Assembly: GCA_012516115.1 (NCBI GenBank)
Contig: JAAYXC010000204.1
Span: 1-7,019, forward strand
Direction: 5' to 3'
DNA from: Bacillota bacterium
GTDB lineage: Bacteria > Bacillota > UBA4882 > JAAYXC01
Length of the DNA: 7,019 nt
The notes below the pieces were generated by a model. The model was not told the DNA's origin. It saw only the letters and a list, made by a program, of their open reading frames with translations, and ran no database searches. Made by a program: the position numbers and the translations under genes. Numbering within the stretch: the first letter of the stretch is position 1; each line of letters starts with the position of its first letter. Below are positions 1 through 7,019 of the stretch, one piece after another.

Positions 1-2
1 AC

Positions 3-851
3 GACCGGGAACGGGTCAAGTTCTTGCTCCTCCAGGAGACCGAGGACGAGACGGCCGAAGCCCTGCGTCTGCTCGAGACTCTTATCCGCCAGGCGCAGGA
101 GGACCGCCGCGAAGAGGTCTCCGCCGCCGAACTGGTGGTGGGGCTCAAATGCGGCGGCTCGGACGGTTTCTCCGGCCTGACGGCCAATCCCCTGGTGGGG
201 CTGGTGGCGGATAGGATCGTGGGCTGGGGTGGCTCCTGTCTGCTCGGCGAGATCCCGGAGGTCTTCGGTGCCGAGGAGATCCTCTTGGCCCGGGCGGAGA
301 ATGAGGAGGCTTTTAACCGTCTGGCCGGTCTGGTCAACGAGTGGAAGGAATATTATCTCCGCCACGGCGTTCCGGTCTACGAAAACCCTTCGCCCGGCAA
401 CCTGGCGGGCGGGATCACCACGCTGGAAGAGAAATCTCTGGGTTGCGTGGCGAAAGCCGGCCGGGCCCCGGTGGTGGATGTCCTCCGTTACGGGGAGGTT
501 AGCGGGCCCCATGGCCTCAGCGTGGTGGAATCCCCCGGGAACGACCCGGTGGCCACCACCGCCCTGGCCACGGCCGGCGCCCAGCTCGTCCTTTTTACCA
601 CCGGCCGGGGGACGCCCTACGGCGGGCCGGTGCCCACGGTCAAGATCGCCAGCCGTTCGGAGTTGGCGCGCGCAAAGCCACATTGGATCGACTTCGATGC
701 CGGACGGATGCTGACCGAGGAAGAACCGGGGATCTTAGCCGGGGAACTGACGGAGTTCGTCCTCGCCGTGGCCAGCGGTACCGTGCGGACGAAGAACGAG
801 ATCCACGGCTACCGGGAGATGGCCATCTTCAAGACCGGTGTGACATTATAG
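3..851 (+). CDS. Altronate/galactarate dehydratase family protein (UxaA-like), C-terminal part
   Basis: This is the C-terminal 282 residues of a UxaA/GarD-family sugar-acid dehydratase. The frame is open to the window edge, so the true start lies upstream. Family members remove water from altronate (to 2-keto-3-deoxygluconate) or galactarate in the cytoplasm. The family signature GLKCGGSDGFSGLTANPLVG is encoded at 141-200. A second conserved block, NPSPGNLAGGITTLEEKSLG, is at 384-443 and runs on into the usual Cys-Val-x-Lys-x-Gly. The C-terminal block at about 500-640 (GPHGLSVVESPGND, then LFTTGRGTPYGGPVPTVKI) completes the domain, and the frame ends at TAG 849-851. E. coli UxaA is about 495 residues and carries an N-terminal SAF domain. 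Whether this protein has that domain, or is the separate large-subunit form, cannot be seen. Altronate is the likelier substrate, but galactarate or another aldarate is possible. No clear terminator follows; the next gene on this strand is pckG. Confidence 0.9.
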   Translation, partial: DRERVKFLLLQETEDETAEALRLLETLIRQAQEDRREEVSAAELVVGLKCGGSDGFSGLTANPLVGLVADRIVGWGGSCLLGEIPEVFGAEEILLARAENEEAFNRLAGLVNEWKEYYLRHGVPVYENPSPGNLAGGITTLEEKSLGCVAKAGRAPVVDVLRYGEVSGPHGLSVVESPGNDPVATTALATAGAQLVLFTTGRGTPYGGPVPTVKIASRSELARAKPHWIDFDAGRMLTEEEPGILAGELTEFVLAVASGTVRTKNEIHGYREMAIFKTGVTL

Positions 852-869
852 TTGCGACCGTATTATATC

Positions 870-930
870 GATTTTCTATAAAAGCACAGTATACAACGGC
901 CGCATCGGTTGACTTCCCGTGATTTTCTAT
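870..930. repeat. Direct repeat GATTTTCTAT (two copies) upstream of pckG
   Basis: GATTTTCTAT occurs exactly at 870-879 and again at 921-930, with a period of 51 bases, in the AT-rich gap between the dehydratase and pckG. Each copy is followed by an A-run (ATAAAA; CATAAAAT), giving a T4-N-A4 quasi-palindromic shape. The second copy lies between the -35 and -10 of the best candidate promoter. The pair could be operator half-sites or duplicated promoter sequence. Only the repeat itself is seen; binding is inferred. Confidence 0.5.
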
Positions 931-936
931 CATAAA
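909..936 (+). promoter_or_regulatory. Candidate sigma-70/sigma-A promoter for pckG
   Basis: A -35 box TTGACT (909-914, 5 of 6 consensus bases) is followed after 16 bases by CATAAA (931-936, 4 of 6). Transcription would begin near 942-944 and give a leader of about 60 bases before the pckG GTG. The surrounding AT-rich sequence stands out from the GC-rich genes. Weaker alternatives upstream are TATTAT at 861-866 and TATAAA at 877-882, so tandem promoters are possible. Confidence 0.45.
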
Positions 937-954
937 ATGGTGACCAAGGCTGCC

Positions 955-985
955 GGCCCGCGTTCTTCGCGGGTCGTTTCGCGAA
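955..985 (+). promoter_or_regulatory. pckG leader hairpins, two mutually exclusive stems
   Basis: CCCGCG (957-962) pairs perfectly with CGCGGG (968-973) around a TTCTT loop. G955-C975 and a G956-U974 wobble extend the stem. A second stem, TTCGCG (966-971) with CGCGAA (980-985), uses the 3' arm of the first, so the two cannot form together. The second ends inside the AAAGGGG ribosome binding site at 984-990. Neither is followed by a T-run, so any effect would be on translation or mRNA stability. The structure is read from sequence; the function is inferred. Confidence 0.35.
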
Positions 986-1002
986 AGGGGCGATGTATAC
1001 AC

Positions 1003-2751
1003 GTGAACGCGGCAGTCACCTCCTGGATCGAAGAAATGGCCAAACTTACCAAACCGGATCGTATCGTCTGGGTGGACGGCTCGGAAGAAGAACGGGAGCG
1101 TCTTACCGCCGAGGCGATGGCCACCGGCGAACTCCATCGCTTAAACCAGGAGAAGTTACCCGGTTGTGTGCTTCATCGGACGGCGCCCAACGACGTGGCC
1201 CGGGTGGAACATTTAACCTTTATCTGCACCCGGAAGAAAGAGGACGCCGGTCCGACCAACAACTGGATGGCGCCGGAGGAGGCCTACCGCCGCCTGGGCG
1301 AGATCTTCGACGGTTCCATGCGCGGCCGGACGATGTACGTGGTGCCCTACCTGATGGGGATCCCCGGGTCACCCTTCAGCAAGGTCGGCATCGAGCTTAC
1401 CGATAGCATCTACGTCGTGCTCAACATGCGCATCATGACCAGGATGGGCCGGGTGGCTCTGGCGGAGCTCGGCGAGAGCGCCGACTTCCTCCGGGGGCTT
1501 CATTCGAAGGCCGATCTCAACCCGGAGAGGCGTTTTATCTGCCATTTCCCCGAGGATAACACCATCTGGAGCGTGGGCTCGGGTTACGGCGGGAACGGCC
1601 TGCTCGGCAAGAAGTGTTTTGCCCTGCGCATCGCCAGCTACATGGGGCGGCAGGAAGGCTGGATGGACGAGCATATGCTGATCGTGGGGATCGAAGACCC
1701 CGCCGGCAACGTCTCCTACGTGGCCGCCGCCTTTCCGAGCGCCTGCGGCAAGACCAACCTGGCCATGATGATCCCGCCCGCGCCTTTCCGCGCGGCCGGT
1801 TATAAAGTCTGGACCGTGGGGGATGACATCGCCTGGATGCGCATCGGTCCGGACGGGCGGCTCTGGGCTATCAACCCCGAGACCGGTTTCTTCGGCGTGG
1901 CGCCGGGCACGAGCTACAAGACCAACCCCATGGCCATGGAGACCGTAAGGCGTGACACCATCTTCACCAACGTGGTCCTCACCCCGGAGGGGACCGTCTG
2001 GTGGGAAGGGATGGACGAGGAACCGCCCGCGCAAGGCCTCGACTGGCAAGGCCGGCCCTGGACCCCGGCGAGCGGGGAGAAAGGCGCCCATCCCAATGCC
2101 CGTTTCACCGCGCCGGCCAAAAACTGCCCCATCATCTCGCCGGAATGGGAGAACCCCCGGGGCGTGCCCATCTCGGCCATCGTCTTCGGCGGCCGCCGCG
2201 CCCGGGTAGCGCCCTTGGTCTACCAGTCCTTCGACTGGGAGCACGGGGTCTACGTGGGCGCCTCGATGGCCTCGGAGACCACCACGGCGGCCGCGGGCAA
2301 AGTGGGGGTGGTCAGGCGGGATCCCATGGCCATGTTGCCTTTCTGCGGCTACAACATGGGCGACTACTTCGCCCACTGGCTGGAGATGGGCCGCCGCATC
2401 CCCAACCCGCCGAAGATCTTCCACGTGAACTGGTTCCGGACGGATGAGGCCGGGAGGTTCCTCTGGCCGGGGTATGGGGAGAACTTCCGGGTCATCAAGT
2501 GGATCCTCGACCGTTGCCAGGGGAGGGGAGAGGCCAGGGAGACCCCCATCGGCTACGTGCCGACCGAGGAAGGGATCGATCTCACCGGGCTCGACCTGGA
2601 CCGGGAGACCATGCGCCACCTCCTGGCGGTGGACCGGGAGGCATGGCTGGGGGATCTCGAGGACCAGGAGACCTTCTTTGCCCGCTTCGACCGGTTGCCG
2701 CCGGCGATCCACGGCCAGATGGAGGCCCTCCGGCGGAGGCTGGGGGGTTAA
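1003..2751 (+). CDS. pckG: Phosphoenolpyruvate carboxykinase (GTP)
   Basis: This cytoplasmic enzyme catalyses oxaloacetate + GTP to PEP + CO2 + GDP, the entry step of gluconeogenesis, and can run in reverse. The 582-residue product matches the GTP family along its whole length and is slightly shorter than the usual 600-620. The P-loop with the hyperreactive cysteine, FPSACGKTN, is at residues 244-252 (C248, K250). The metal ligands expected from the vertebrate enzyme align with K204 (in GKKCFALR), H224 (in EHMLI) and D275 (in GDDIAWM). The substrate arginine in DVARVE is R67, HPNARF lies near residues 363-368, and the C-terminal block FHVNWFRTDE ends near residue 482. I chose GTG 1003 because AAAGGGG lies at 984-990 and because homologs begin just before the Trp-[IV]-Glu-Glu-x-Ala-Lys-Leu-Thr-Lys-Pro-Asp block. 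In-frame starts at 919 and 937 would add a non-conserved extension overlapping the promoter. The gene is convergent with the fucI/araB operon. Confidence 0.95.
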   Translation: MNAAVTSWIEEMAKLTKPDRIVWVDGSEEERERLTAEAMATGELHRLNQEKLPGCVLHRTAPNDVARVEHLTFICTRKKEDAGPTNNWMAPEEAYRRLGEIFDGSMRGRTMYVVPYLMGIPGSPFSKVGIELTDSIYVVLNMRIMTRMGRVALAELGESADFLRGLHSKADLNPERRFICHFPEDNTIWSVGSGYGGNGLLGKKCFALRIASYMGRQEGWMDEHMLIVGIEDPAGNVSYVAAAFPSACGKTNLAMMIPPAPFRAAGYKVWTVGDDIAWMRIGPDGRLWAINPETGFFGVAPGTSYKTNPMAMETVRRDTIFTNVVLTPEGTVWWEGMDEEPPAQGLDWQGRPWTPASGEKGAHPNARFTAPAKNCPIISPEWENPRGVPISAIVFGGRRARVAPLVYQSFDWEHGVYVGASMASETTTAAAGKVGVVRRDPMAMLPFCGYNMGDYFAHWLEMGRRIPNPPKIFHVNWFRTDEAGRFLWPGYGENFRVIKWILDRCQGRGEARETPIGYVPTEEGIDLTGLDLDRETMRHLLAVDREAWLGDLEDQETFFARFDRLPPAIHGQMEALRRRLGG

Positions 2752-2788
2752 AAGAAGGAGTTAACCCGGATTTTGAAAAACCCGATTC

Positions 2789-2824
2789 CAGGTAAAACTT
2801 GTAGCAACGTTTTAAGTTTACCTG
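2789..2824. repeat. Imperfect 36-base palindrome downstream of pckG
   Basis: The left arm CAGGTAAAACTT (2789-2800) and right arm AAGTTTACCTG (2814-2824) are inverted, with one extra A in the left arm. The 13-base centre can itself compete for pairing (AAAAC 2794-2798 with GTTTT 2809-2813). It starts 38 bases after the pckG stop. No T-run follows, so it is not a classical terminator. It may be an mRNA 3'-end stabiliser or a protein-binding site; the role is unknown. Confidence 0.45.
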
Positions 2825-2839
2825 CCGGTTGGTCCGACT

Positions 2840-2922
2840 AACTCATCCTCGCCCTTTGGGCGCCCCCTCTAGAGGCGGTTCATCGAACCGCCCTCTACGA
2901 GAGGGGGCTACGCGGGTGAGTT
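2840..2922. repeat. Structured inverted-repeat element, three-way-junction-like
   Basis: An outer stem, AACTCATCC (2840-2848) with GGGTGAGTT (2914-2922, one G-U pair), encloses two hairpins. The small one is GCCC-TTT-GGGC (2851-2861). The long one pairs GCCCCCTCT (2862-2870) with AGAGGGGGC (2900-2908) and AGAGGCGGTT (2871-2880) with AACCGCCCTCT (2886-2896), with one bulged C and a short unpaired ACG at 2897-2899. The tip closes as GGTTC-ATC-GAACC. It sits wholly between convergent genes and lacks a T-run. It resembles a REP/MITE-like mobile palindrome or a structured RNA more than a terminator. No coding content was seen in it. Confidence 0.55.
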
Positions 2923-2936
2923 CGCTTTCCAGGCAT

Positions 2937-2971
2937 AAAAACGATTGCGGGCCCTTTTAGAGGGCCCGCAA
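2937..2971 (-). terminator. Rho-independent terminator of the fucI-araB operon
   Basis: A perfect 11-base-pair stem, TTGCGGGCCCT (2945-2955) with AGGGCCCGCAA (2961-2971), has a 5-base loop. On the minus strand it is followed after three bases by a run of five T (2941-2937). The araB TAA stop (2959-2957) falls in the loop, so the last codons of the kinase form the 5' arm. On the + strand only a weak T-tract follows, so it would terminate pckG transcripts poorly at best. Confidence 0.8.
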
Positions 2972-4639
2972 CGTTTCTTCCAGCATCCGGCCGAGTTGGC
3001 GATACGACCGATAGAGCGCCTGATACCGCGCGACGTTCTCCGGGCGTGGACGGAAGGTCCGGCCGAAGCCGCTTCCCATCTTGGCCTGGGCCTCTGGGAC
3101 CGTGGGATAGCGGCCGGCCGCCACCGCAGCGAACATCGCCGCTCCCAGGGCGCATGCCTGGTCGTAACGGACCACCTCGATGGGCATCCCGAGGACGTCG
3201 GCCATGGTCTGCATGACGAGGTCGCTCTTCTTGGCGATCCCGCCCAAAGCGATCACGCGTTCCACGGGGAGCCCTTGCTCGATAAAGAGATCGGTGATGG
3301 CCTTGGCGCCGAAGGCGGTCGCCTCGACCAGGGCCAGAAAGACCTTCGGCGGCGTCGTTCCTAGCGTCAAACCGACGAGGGCCCCTTTTAGCTTTTGGTC
3401 CGCGTAAGGGGTACGTCGCCCGTTGAACCAGTCCAGGGCGAGGAGGCCGGTTTCGCCTGGTTCGATATGTTCGGCTTCGCGAGAGAGCCGACTCAACAGA
3501 TCGTCCTCGAGTGCTGCGCGGATCTTCTCGGCGAGTGCGGCCTCTACCAACGGCGAAGAGGCAACTGGTTCAAGGGCCCAAGCCAGTAACTGTTTAAACC
3601 AGGCATAGACATCGCCGAAGGCCGACTGTCCTGCCTCTAAACCGATCATCCCCGGGATCACCGATCCGTCGACTTGGCCACAGATGCCCGGGATGAGTTT
3701 CTCGCCGATGGCCTCCGGCCGCACCACCATGATGTCGCAGGTCGAAGTACCCACGATCTTGACCAGGGCCCCTTCACTGATGCCGCCGCCTACCGCGCCC
3801 ATATGCGCGTCCAAGGCCCCTACCGCCACAGGTAAGCCTGGCCGCAACCCCAACTTGGCCGCCCATTCTTCGGTGAGTCTCCCGGCCGGCCGATCGGCCG
3901 TATACGTCTCGGTTTAGAGTCGGCTTCGGAGGCCGCCGCCCAAGAGGGGATCGATGGCCGTCAGGAAATCCTCCGGGGGAAGGCCTCCCCAGGAGGGATG
4001 CCACATCGCTTTGTGCCCGGCGGCGCAGCGGCTACGTTTCATGGCTGCGGGAGCGGTCGTTCCCGTAAGGAGGGCCGGGATCCAGTCGCAATGCTCGACC
4101 CATGAGGAGGCCGCAGCCCGGACCGCCGGGTCTTCCCGTAGGACGTGAAGGATCTTGGCCCAGAACCATTCGGCCGAATAAACCCCGCCTTCGTATTTGG
4201 TGAAATCGGTCCCGCCCCAGCTCCTGGCAGTGTGGTTGATCTCTTCGGCCTCGGCGATGGCCGTATGGTCTTTCCACAGGACGAACATGGCGTTCGGGTT
4301 GTCCCTAAAGGCTTCGGATAAGGCGAGGGGCATACCGTTTCGGTCCACCGCGCATGGGGTGGAGCCGGTGGTATCGATGCCGATCCCGATGATGCGCTCG
4401 GCGGCCCCGGTCGGGAGCTTGGCCAGGATTCCCCGCATGGCGGCGCTCATGCTTTCTAGATAGTCGAGAGGATGTTGGCGAAACTGGTGTTTATCGGGCA
4501 CGCAATAAAGGCCCTTTCTCCAACGCGGGTAATTGGCGAGTTCGGTGGCTTCTTCATGACCGTTCGTCACATCCACCGCCACCATCCGCACCGAATCCGT
4601 GCCGAAATCCACGCCGAGAACATACTCTGGAAGGTGCAT
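2957..4639 (-). pseudogene. araB: L-ribulokinase (FGGY family) interrupted by one in-frame TAA
   Basis: AraB phosphorylates ribulose with ATP, giving ribulose-5-phosphate. The reading frame from ATG 4639 (GGGAGG at 4657-4652) to TAA 2957 spans 560 codons, the usual family length. A single TAA at 3916-3914 replaces codon 242. The 20 codons after it (TETYTADRPAGR...) continue in the same frame and match the family, then run into the C-terminal half. Seen in order: phosphate motif GVDFGTDSVR (9-18), DTTGSTPCAVD (89-99), NPNAMFVLWKDHTA (114-127), SVEHCDWIPALLTGTT-type block (180-195), KRSRCAAGHKAMWH (201-214), catalytic Asp in GALDAHMGAVG (D277), GTSTCD (297-302), GLEAGQSAFGD (333-343), GGIAKKSDLVMQ (466-477). 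No frameshift or other damage is visible, so the lesion is recent, or the base calls are wrong. The half before the stop lacks the catalytic Asp and much of the ATP site, so neither fragment should work alone. The gene lies downstream of fucI in one operon. Confidence 0.88.
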
Positions 4640-4672
4640 TCGCTTGACCGACCTCCCTAAATTTCAAGCGAT

Positions 4673-4719
4673 GAGAGGAGTCGATCAGAATCCTTCTTGC
4701 GGTCGACTCCTCTCTTTTT
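4673..4719. other. Perfect 12-bp inverted repeat between fucI and araB
   Basis: GAGAGGAGTCGA (4673-4684) and TCGACTCCTCTC (4703-4714) are perfect inverted arms around 18 bases, within which AGAA/TTCT can add a small inner stem. Five T follow on the + strand (4715-4719), the direction opposite to the operon. In the operon direction no T-run follows the stem. It could stabilise or separate the fucI and araB portions of the mRNA, or stop antisense transcription. Confidence 0.6.
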
Positions 4720-4722
4720 GTT

Positions 4723-6525
<1,803 letters not shown>

Positions 6526-6533
6526 TTCGGTGA

Positions 6534-6540
6534 CCTCCTT
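6534..6540 (-). promoter_or_regulatory. Ribosome binding site of fucI
   Basis: AAGGAGG (6540-6534 on the minus strand), continuing as TCA, is a near-perfect Shine-Dalgarno site eight bases before ATG 6525. It fixes the start of fucI. No separate promoter is evident in the 56 bases between the dehydrogenase stop and fucI, in keeping with co-transcription. Confidence 0.85.
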
Positions 6541-6581
6541 GTTTCGAGTGTCTTCCCAGGCAAAACCCTAGGCCTTGTCCT

Positions 6582-7019
6582 TTATTTGATTTCCAAAACA
6601 ATCTTCAGCGCGTTGCGTTGTTGGAGGGCTTGAAAAGCTTCAAACCATGATTCCAGCGGATAAACACCGGATATTATTTTCTGGGCCGGAATCCGTCCGC
6701 TCGCTAATAAATTTAAAGATTGTTCGAAGGCCAAATAATTGGCGCTAAAAGAGAATACGATATTAACCGCTTTAAAGATCGCCTCATTCCATGGGAAATT
6801 GTACATACCTTTCCCCACCCCTAAAGCCGCTATCGTCCCTAACTTGCGTACCGCCTTAACCGCATTCAGCACCGAATCTTCAGTTCCTCCGGTTTCAATA
6901 ACGAGGTCAGCACCCATACCGTTGGTTAAGGAACGAATCTCGGACTCCACATCTTGAGTACTGGCATTAATGATAAAATCAACTCCTAATGCGGAGGCCA
7001 GTTTTAAGCGCTCCTGGCT
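6582..7019 (-). CDS. Zinc-type medium-chain alcohol/polyol dehydrogenase, C-terminal part
   Basis: The frame is open to the window edge and gives the last 145 residues, ending at TAA 6584-6582. It covers the second half of the NAD(P)-binding Rossmann fold and the C-terminal tail of the medium-chain dehydrogenase family. RLKLASALGVDFIINAS (residues 4-20 of the visible part) and GMGADLVIETGGTEDSV (33-49) are typical, followed by GTIAALGVG and the usual tail ending in KIVLEIK. Such enzymes oxidise alcohols or polyols (sorbitol, galactitol, threonine and similar) or reduce the matching carbonyls. The zinc-binding N-terminal half is outside the window, so zinc dependence and substrate cannot be judged. 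It is the first visible gene of the minus-strand operon. Its base composition is clearly lower in GC (sampled lines 37-50%) and richer in TTA, AAT and ATT codons than fucI (60-67%), which suggests a separate origin. Confidence 0.85.
   Translation of the reverse strand, partial: SQERLKLASALGVDFIINASTQDVESEIRSLTNGMGADLVIETGGTEDSVLNAVKAVRKLGTIAALGVGKGMYNFPWNEAIFKAVNIVFSFSANYLAFEQSLNLLASGRIPAQKIISGVYPLESWFEAFQALQQRNALKIVLEIK

Noticed and set aside
889..1001. GTATAC motifs (889-894, 995-1000) as a paired operator
   Set aside because: The shared core is only six bases with different flanks, too short to separate from chance.
919..1002. Upstream in-frame starts for pckG (GTG 919, ATG 937)
   Set aside because: They have no ribosome binding site, they overlap the best promoter and leader hairpins, and the added residues are not typical of the family.
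1369..2712. Long (447-codon) open frame on the minus strand inside pckG
   Set aside because: It is antisense to a clearly conserved gene; its Pro/Arg/Gly/His-rich product is typical of a GC-rich shadow frame and resembles no family.
2957..3853. C-terminal kinase half as an independent gene starting at TTG 3853
   Set aside because: The conserved frame continues upstream of this TTG to the TAA at 3914 with family-like residues. The fragment would lack the N-terminal phosphate-binding motif, so it is part of the interrupted araB.
3887..3900. Perfect 14-base palindrome CGGCCGATCGGCCG near the araB stop
   Set aside because: It lies inside conserved coding sequence (ADRPAG) in a GC-rich gene and is explained by codon content; there is no evidence of an insertion or target-site duplication.
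3774..4004. Frameshift explanation for the araB break
   Set aside because: The overlapping minus-strand frame here does not match the kinase; the original frame carries on directly after the TAA, so it is a nonsense codon and not a frameshift.

Overview
The window looks like an ordinary stretch of carbohydrate and central-carbon metabolism from a fairly GC-rich bacterium, with sampled lines of the main genes at about 60-67% GC. Strong AAGGAGG-type ribosome binding sites and the gene content (UxaA-type dehydratase, GTP-dependent PEP carboxykinase, L-fucose isomerase, L-ribulokinase) fit a GC-rich, possibly thermophilic member of the Bacillota/Clostridia. That assignment is inference only. No rRNA, tRNA, CRISPR array, integrase or transposase gene was seen.

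Layout: on the + strand, the C-terminal part of an altronate/galactarate dehydratase family protein (3-851) is followed by a 151-base gap. This gap carries a candidate promoter, a 10-base direct repeat and leader hairpins. A complete GTP-type PEP carboxykinase, pckG (1003-2751), comes next. The convergent gap (2752-2956) is unusually rich in secondary structure: an imperfect palindrome (2789-2824), a three-way-junction-like inverted repeat (2840-2922) and a rho-independent terminator (2937-2971) serving the minus-strand genes.

On the - strand, in transcription order, are the C-terminal part of a zinc-type alcohol/polyol dehydrogenase (7019-6582, clearly lower GC), a complete L-fucose isomerase fucI (6525-4723) and an L-ribulokinase araB (4639-2957). 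araB is full length and conserved throughout but is interrupted by a single in-frame TAA at codon 242. These three look like one operon, with gaps of 56 and 83 bases.

How they work together: FucI isomerises L-fucose and also D-arabinose. An AraB-type kinase phosphorylates ribulose at C5. The pair could take D-arabinose through D-ribulose to ribulose-5-phosphate, provided the kinase gene is functional. The dehydrogenase may feed a related sugar or polyol into the route. UxaA belongs to hexuronate/aldarate breakdown, and PckG links oxaloacetate and PEP, which is useful for gluconeogenesis or anaplerosis on such substrates. I found no convincing novel multi-gene system. The points most worth a second look are the araB nonsense codon, the structured element at 2840-2922, and the composition break near 6582.
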